Shown piece after piece: positions 60,569 to 64,000 of a stretch of DNA of 64,000 bases. The stretch is from Hyphomicrobiales bacterium. Its GTDB lineage: Bacteria; Pseudomonadota; Alphaproteobacteria; Rhizobiales; Devosiaceae. The DNA lies in NCBI GenBank assembly GCA_004144345.1, contig SEEL01000003.1, forward strand, positions 1-64,000, read 5' to 3'. Numbering within the stretch: position 1 is the stretch's first letter; every line of letters starts with the position of its first letter. Below the pieces are notes generated by a model. The model saw only the letters and a program-made list of their open reading frames with translations. It was not told where the DNA came from and did not search any database. The translations under genes were made by a program, and so were the position numbers.

Positions 60569-61570
60569 TCAGGCTGCCTGCATCTCCTTTGTCATGACCT
60601 TATCCGCATAGTGGCACGCGGCGAAGTGCCCGCCCCCGAGGTCCGTGAGCGGCGGTTCGGCCGCCGCGCAGAGATCGGTGGCGAAGGGGCAGCGGGTGCG
60701 GAAACGGCACCCGGACGGGATGTCGATGGCCGTCGGAATTTCGCCGCGCATCGGCGTTGCGTCGCGCCGCGCTTCCGGGTCGGCCACGGGGATCGAGGCG
60801 AGGAGCGCCTGCGTGTAGGGATGCGCCGGCGCACGATACAGCGCGTCGTTGGGCGCGATCTCGACGATCTTGCCCAGATACATCACGCCGATGCGGTCCG
60901 AGATGTGCCGCACCATCGACAGATCGTGCGTGATGAAGAGGTAGGTAAGCCCCAGTTTCGCCTGCAGATCTTCGAGCATGTTGACGACCTGCGCCTGGAT
61001 CGAGACGTCGAGGGCGGAGATGGGTTCGTCGCAGATTACGAGTTCCGGGTTGAGCGCGATGGCGCGGGCGATGCCGATGCGCTGGCGCTGGCCGCCGGAG
61101 AATTCGTGGGGGAAGCGCGTGGCGTGGTCGGGGTTCAGCCCGACCCGGTCGAGCAGTTCGTCGACCCGCGCGCGGCGCGAAGTTTCGGTGCCGATGCTTG
61201 CGATTTCAAGGGGTTCGGCGATGAGGGCGCGAACGGTCATGCGGCCGTTGAGGGACGCGTAGGGATCCTGGAAAATCATCTGCATGCGGCGGCGGAAGGG
61301 CCGCAGCTCGCGCTCGTCGAGCTCGGCTATGTCCTTGCCGTCAAACAGCATTTGTCCCGATGTCGGTTGGAACAGGCGGATCAGGGTGCGGGCCAGGGTG
61401 GACTTGCCGCAGCCGCTTTCGCCGACGAGGCCGAGCGTCTCGCCGCGCTTGATGCTGAGACTTACCCCATCAACCGCGCGCAACAGCGGGCGGTTTCGGC
61501 CGAGCAAATCCCCCGACAGCGTGAAATGTTTGGTGAGGTCGCGCAGCTCGATCAGCGGGGTCTCGCTCAT
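60569..61570 (-). CDS. oppF: Oligopeptide ABC transporter ATP-binding protein (OppF-like)
   Basis: A 333-residue ATPase. Walker [10 protein letters not shown], signature [15 protein letters not shown] and Walker [15 protein letters not shown] are present, and the C-terminal oligopeptide motif carries the cysteines [14 protein letters not shown] and a later CH. In related ATPases this cysteine cluster holds an iron-sulfur centre or zinc. It overlaps oppD by four bases and has the full length for the family, unlike the short ATPases of the first peptide system at 28265-29832. Confidence 0.94.
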   Translation of the reverse strand: MSETPLIELRDLTKHFTLSGDLLGRNRPLLRAVDGVSLSIKRGETLGLVGESGCGKSTLARTLIRLFQPTSGQMLFDGKDIAELDERELRPFRRRMQMIFQDPYASLNGRMTVRALIAEPLEIASIGTETSRRARVDELLDRVGLNPDHATRFPHEFSGGQRQRIGIARAIALNPELVICDEPISALDVSIQAQVVNMLEDLQAKLGLTYLFITHDLSMVRHISDRIGVMYLGKIVEIAPNDALYRAPAHPYTQALLASIPVADPEARRDATPMRGEIPTAIDIPSGCRFRTRCPFATDLCAAAEPPLTDLGGGHFAACHYADKVMTKEMQAA

Positions 61571-62580
61571 GCCGCCACCTGCTGGTTGATGCCGGCGACG
61601 CGCGGCGCCTCGGCATGGTGGAGCCAGCAGCGCGCACCATGGGCGGGCTCGACCTCATAGACCGGCGGCAGCGCCGCAAGGCACTGCGCCATGGCGTGCG
61701 GGCAGCGCGGCGCAAAGGGGCACCCCGCGGGCGGGCGGCGCATATCGGGCGGCGAGCCGGGGATCGGTGTCAGCCGGTGATGCGTGTCGTCGCGCAAATC
61801 CGGGATCGAGGCGAGCAGCCCTCGCGTGTAGGGATGGCTCGGCCAGGCGAACAGCGCCTTCACCGGCGCCTCTTCCATGACCATGCCGCCATACATCACC
61901 AGCACGCGGTCGGCGGTCTCGGCGATGACGCCAAGGTCGTGCGTGATGAGGATCACGGCCATGCCGAGCCGCGACTGCAGTTCTTTGAGCAGCGCGAGGA
62001 TCTGGCGCTGGATGGTGACGTCGAGCGCCGTGGTCGGCTCGTCAGCAATGAGGAGCTTGGGATCGCAGCTCAAGGCGATGGCGATCATCACGCGCTGCCG
62101 CATGCCGCCCGAGAACTCGTGCGGATAGGAGCGGAGGCGCTTCGCCGCCGACGGAATGCGCACCAGCTCGAACAGCTCGATGGCGCGTTGCCGCGCCGCG
62201 GCGCGCGAGATGTTGCGATGGCGGAGGATGGTCTCGATTACCTGCTCGCCGACGGTCAGCGTCGGATTGAGCGAGGTCATCGGGTCCTGGAAGATCATGC
62301 CGATGTCGTTGCCGCCCAGTTCGCGCAACTCGCGATCATCGAGCGCGAGGAGGTCCCTGCCCTCGAACAGCGCCTTGCCGCCAACGACGCGGCCGGAACT
62401 CTTGAGCAAGCCGAGCATGCTCATGCAGGTGACCGATTTGCCGGAGCCGCTTTCGCCCACAATGCCGAGGATTTCACCCGGCCGGAGTTCGAACGAGACG
62501 CCGCGCACCGCCTGCACTTCGCCGCGCGAGGTGAAGAAGCTGGTGCGCAGATCGGTGACCTGAAGCAAGGGTGCGGTCAT
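61567..62580 (-). CDS. oppD: Oligopeptide ABC transporter ATP-binding protein (OppD-like)
   Basis: A 337-residue ATPase with Walker [11 protein letters not shown], signature [15 protein letters not shown] and Walker [15 protein letters not shown]. The C-terminal cysteine motif ([16 protein letters not shown]...ARC) is complete. The ATG at 62580 overlaps the oppC stop codon by four bases; in-frame sequence farther upstream lies inside oppC. Together with OppF it drives oligopeptide import. Confidence 0.94.
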   Translation of the reverse strand: MTAPLLQVTDLRTSFFTSRGEVQAVRGVSFELRPGEILGIVGESGSGKSVTCMSMLGLLKSSGRVVGGKALFEGRDLLALDDRELRELGGNDIGMIFQDPMTSLNPTLTVGEQVIETILRHRNISRAAARQRAIELFELVRIPSAAKRLRSYPHEFSGGMRQRVMIAIALSCDPKLLIADEPTTALDVTIQRQILALLKELQSRLGMAVILITHDLGVIAETADRVLVMYGGMVMEEAPVKALFAWPSHPYTRGLLASIPDLRDDTHHRLTPIPGSPPDMRRPPAGCPFAPRCPHAMAQCLAALPPVYEVEPAHGARCWLHHAEAPRVAGINQQVAA

Positions 62581-63749
62581 GTGCGCAGCCTCGGATCGAG
62601 TGCATCGCGCAGGCCGTCGCCGAGGAAGTTGAAGGCGAACATGGTGAGGCTGATCGCGGCCGCCGGGAAGAACATCTGATACGGATAGGCGCGCAGCGTC
62701 TCGACGGCCTCGGAGGTCAGCGTGCCCCAGCTGGCTTCGGGGGGCGTCACGCCGAGGCCGATGAAGCTCATGAAGCTCTCGATGAAGATGGCGCTCGGGA
62801 TCAGCATGGTCAGCGTCACGAGGATCGGCCCGATGGAATTGGGCAGCAGATGCCGCGTCAGGATGCGTCCGGTCGAGGCTCCCATGGTCCGTGCCGCCGC
62901 TACATAATCCTGCTGCTTCAGCGTGAGGATCTGGCCGCGCACAATGCGGGCCATGTCGACCCAATAGACCGAGCCGATGGCGATGATCACCGAGAAGAAG
63001 CCCGAATTGAACACCACCATGATGAGGATGACGTAGAGCGTCAGCGGAATGGTCGAGATCACTTCGACGATACGCATCATGATCGTGTCGGCGCGGCCAC
63101 CGAGATAGCCCGACAGGCCGCCATAGAAGACGCCGATGAAGAAGTTCACGAGCGTCGCAACAAAGGCCACGGTGAGCGAGATGCGTGCGCCATAGAGCTG
63201 ACGCGCCAGCACGTCGCGGCCCAGCTGGTCGGTGCCGAACAGATTGCTCATGTTCCACTGCCAGCCGCCCGGCGCCAGCACCGTGCCATCCGCAAGGCTC
63301 AGCGTCTGGGTGGGCGTGTGGAGCTTCACTTCGGCATCGCCGAAGGCGAACAGCGTCTCCTTCTTGATGAGGTCCTTCTTGCCGCGGATCAGCCCGGCGA
63401 TGCGGCCATCATCGGTGACCTCATAGAGATTGAGATTGCCGGAATTGAAGAAGAAGCGCGCCGTCTCGCCGGCGCCGTCGGTGACCGTATAGGTCTGGAA
63501 GGCCGGCGGGACGTTGGAGAGCTTGAGGTCCTGCTCGTAGTAATTGTGCGGCGACACCATCGGCCCGAAGATGGCCGCGAGGACCAGCAGCACGATGAAG
63601 GTGAGACCGAGCATGGCCGGCCTGTTGCGCCACAACCGCTGGCGCACATCCTGCCAATAGGTGAGGCTCGGCGCCGCGATCTCCTCGGCGGCACCGGCAG
63701 TGCGGGGCGCGGGCGCCCACATCTCGGGTGCAACGGGCTGATCGGTCAT
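62577..63749 (-). CDS. oppC: Oligopeptide ABC transporter permease (OppC-like) with periplasmic insert
   Basis: A 390-residue permease, about 90 residues longer than typical OppC. After a cytosolic N-terminus and helix 1 (AMLGLTFIVLLVLAAIFGPMV), a periplasmic insert of about 70-80 residues (PPAFQTYTVTDGAGETARFF ... LSLADGTVLAPGGW) precedes the conserved FGTDQLGRDVLARQLYGARISL. The EAA-type loop is YVAAARTMGASTGRILTRHLLP. The insert includes predicted beta strands and could contact the binding protein. It overlaps oppB and oppD by four bases each. Confidence 0.93.
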   Translation of the reverse strand: MTDQPVAPEMWAPAPRTAGAAEEIAAPSLTYWQDVRQRLWRNRPAMLGLTFIVLLVLAAIFGPMVSPHNYYEQDLKLSNVPPAFQTYTVTDGAGETARFFFNSGNLNLYEVTDDGRIAGLIRGKKDLIKKETLFAFGDAEVKLHTPTQTLSLADGTVLAPGGWQWNMSNLFGTDQLGRDVLARQLYGARISLTVAFVATLVNFFIGVFYGGLSGYLGGRADTIMMRIVEVISTIPLTLYVILIMVVFNSGFFSVIIAIGSVYWVDMARIVRGQILTLKQQDYVAAARTMGASTGRILTRHLLPNSIGPILVTLTMLIPSAIFIESFMSFIGLGVTPPEASWGTLTSEAVETLRAYPYQMFFPAAAISLTMFAFNFLGDGLRDALDPRLRT

Positions 63750-64000
63750 CGCGCCTCGCGATATTTGATGCGCGGATCGAGCACGAGATAGATCATGTCG
63801 ACGATGAAGATCATCAGCATCAGGATCGCCGCATAGAAGATCGTGATGCCCATTATGGTGGTGTAGTCGCGATTGGTGATCGACAGCACGAAGTGCCGGC
63901 CGATACCCGGCAGCGCGAAGATCTGCTCGATGACGAAGGAGCCGGTGAGAAGATTGGCCACCACCGGCCCGAGCACGGTGACCACGGGGATCAGCGAATT
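63746..64000 (-). CDS. oppB: Oligopeptide ABC transporter permease (OppB-like), C-terminal part
   Basis: The last 84 residues of a permease that continues beyond the window end. NSLIPVVTVLGPVVANLLTGSFVIEQIFALPGIGRHFVLSITNRDYTTIMG and the final helix FYAAILMLMIFIVDMIYLVLDPRIKY are the standard C-terminus of OppB. Frame is open to base 64000. It overlaps oppC by four bases and would be its partner. Confidence 0.93.
   Translation of the reverse strand, partial: NSLIPVVTVLGPVVANLLTGSFVIEQIFALPGIGRHFVLSITNRDYTTIMGITIFYAAILMLMIFIVDMIYLVLDPRIKYREAR

Noticed and set aside
58751-61660. A 969-residue rightward reading frame
   Set aside because: It is antisense to oppA and oppF. Those genes have full domains and a terminator that fits their direction.

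Overview
The window is a 64 kb piece of a high-GC alphaproteobacterial chromosome. Several signs point to Hyphomicrobiales, most like the Devosia group: many tightly overlapping ATP-binding-cassette (ABC) uptake operons (ATGA/GTGA start-stop overlaps, frequent GTG and TTG starts), TGA-N9-TCA 'iron-responsive' boxes of the RirA type in front of iron genes, and FCD-type GntR regulators. The genus is an inference from gene content, not a proof. No rRNA, tRNA, CRISPR array, prophage or insertion sequence was seen.

Region by region. 1-1.35 kb: a palindromic repeat, a terminator, two possible very small proteins, a lone receiver-domain protein and a DUF2188-like protein. 1.4-10.4 kb: iron acquisition, made of an orphan Tat-exported siderophore-binding protein, a FhuF-type iron reductase divergent from a second binding protein, two FecCD permeases and an ATPase, with candidate IRO boxes at 1395 and 6499. 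Inserted between them is a MarR-EmrA-EmrB multidrug efflux operon with an autoregulatory-looking palindrome. 10.5-18.3 kb: sugar or polyol catabolism, with three Gfo/Idh/MocA dehydrogenases and a CUT1 transporter; a second copy of the repeat lies at 11.9 kb. 18.5-25.5 kb: a LacI-controlled operon with a CUT1 transporter and an unusually long GH31 glycosidase. 25.7-28.2 kb: a small unknown protein and a two-component system. 28.3-34.6 kb: an XRE-cupin regulator, a GAF protein and a complete dipeptide-type transporter in one operon. 34.7-41.2 kb: an NAD-epimerase divergent from a galactofuranose-type CUT2 transporter (ytfQRT-yjfF) that ends in its own GntR regulator.

41.2-51.8 kb is the most coherent pathway: a GntR regulator divergent from a Liv-type transporter, followed by a DapA-family deaminase/aldolase, a FAD D-amino-acid dehydrogenase, two proline-racemase-superfamily enzymes and an LDH2-family reductase. 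Together these read as uptake and breakdown of hydroxyprolines. One racemase paralogue has the Cys/Cys pair of 4-hydroxyproline epimerases; the other has Ser/Thr at those positions. 52.1-58.8 kb: an exopolysaccharide segment (UDP-sugar epimerase, Wzz-tyrosine-kinase, metallophosphatase, Wzy-like polymerase, an unknown anchored protein) divergent from a small secreted Ala-rich protein with a strong promoter. 58.9-64 kb: an oligopeptide transporter operon with its binding protein last, cut by the window end inside the OppB permease.

Regulatory structure is rich. Candidate operators were found for MarR, LacI (two sites 70 bp apart), XRE-cupin and both GntR regulators. Hairpins follow four of the binding-protein genes, a pattern that would raise binding-protein mRNA over permease mRNA. 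All functions are assigned from sequence features and neighbourhood only; no database search was possible.
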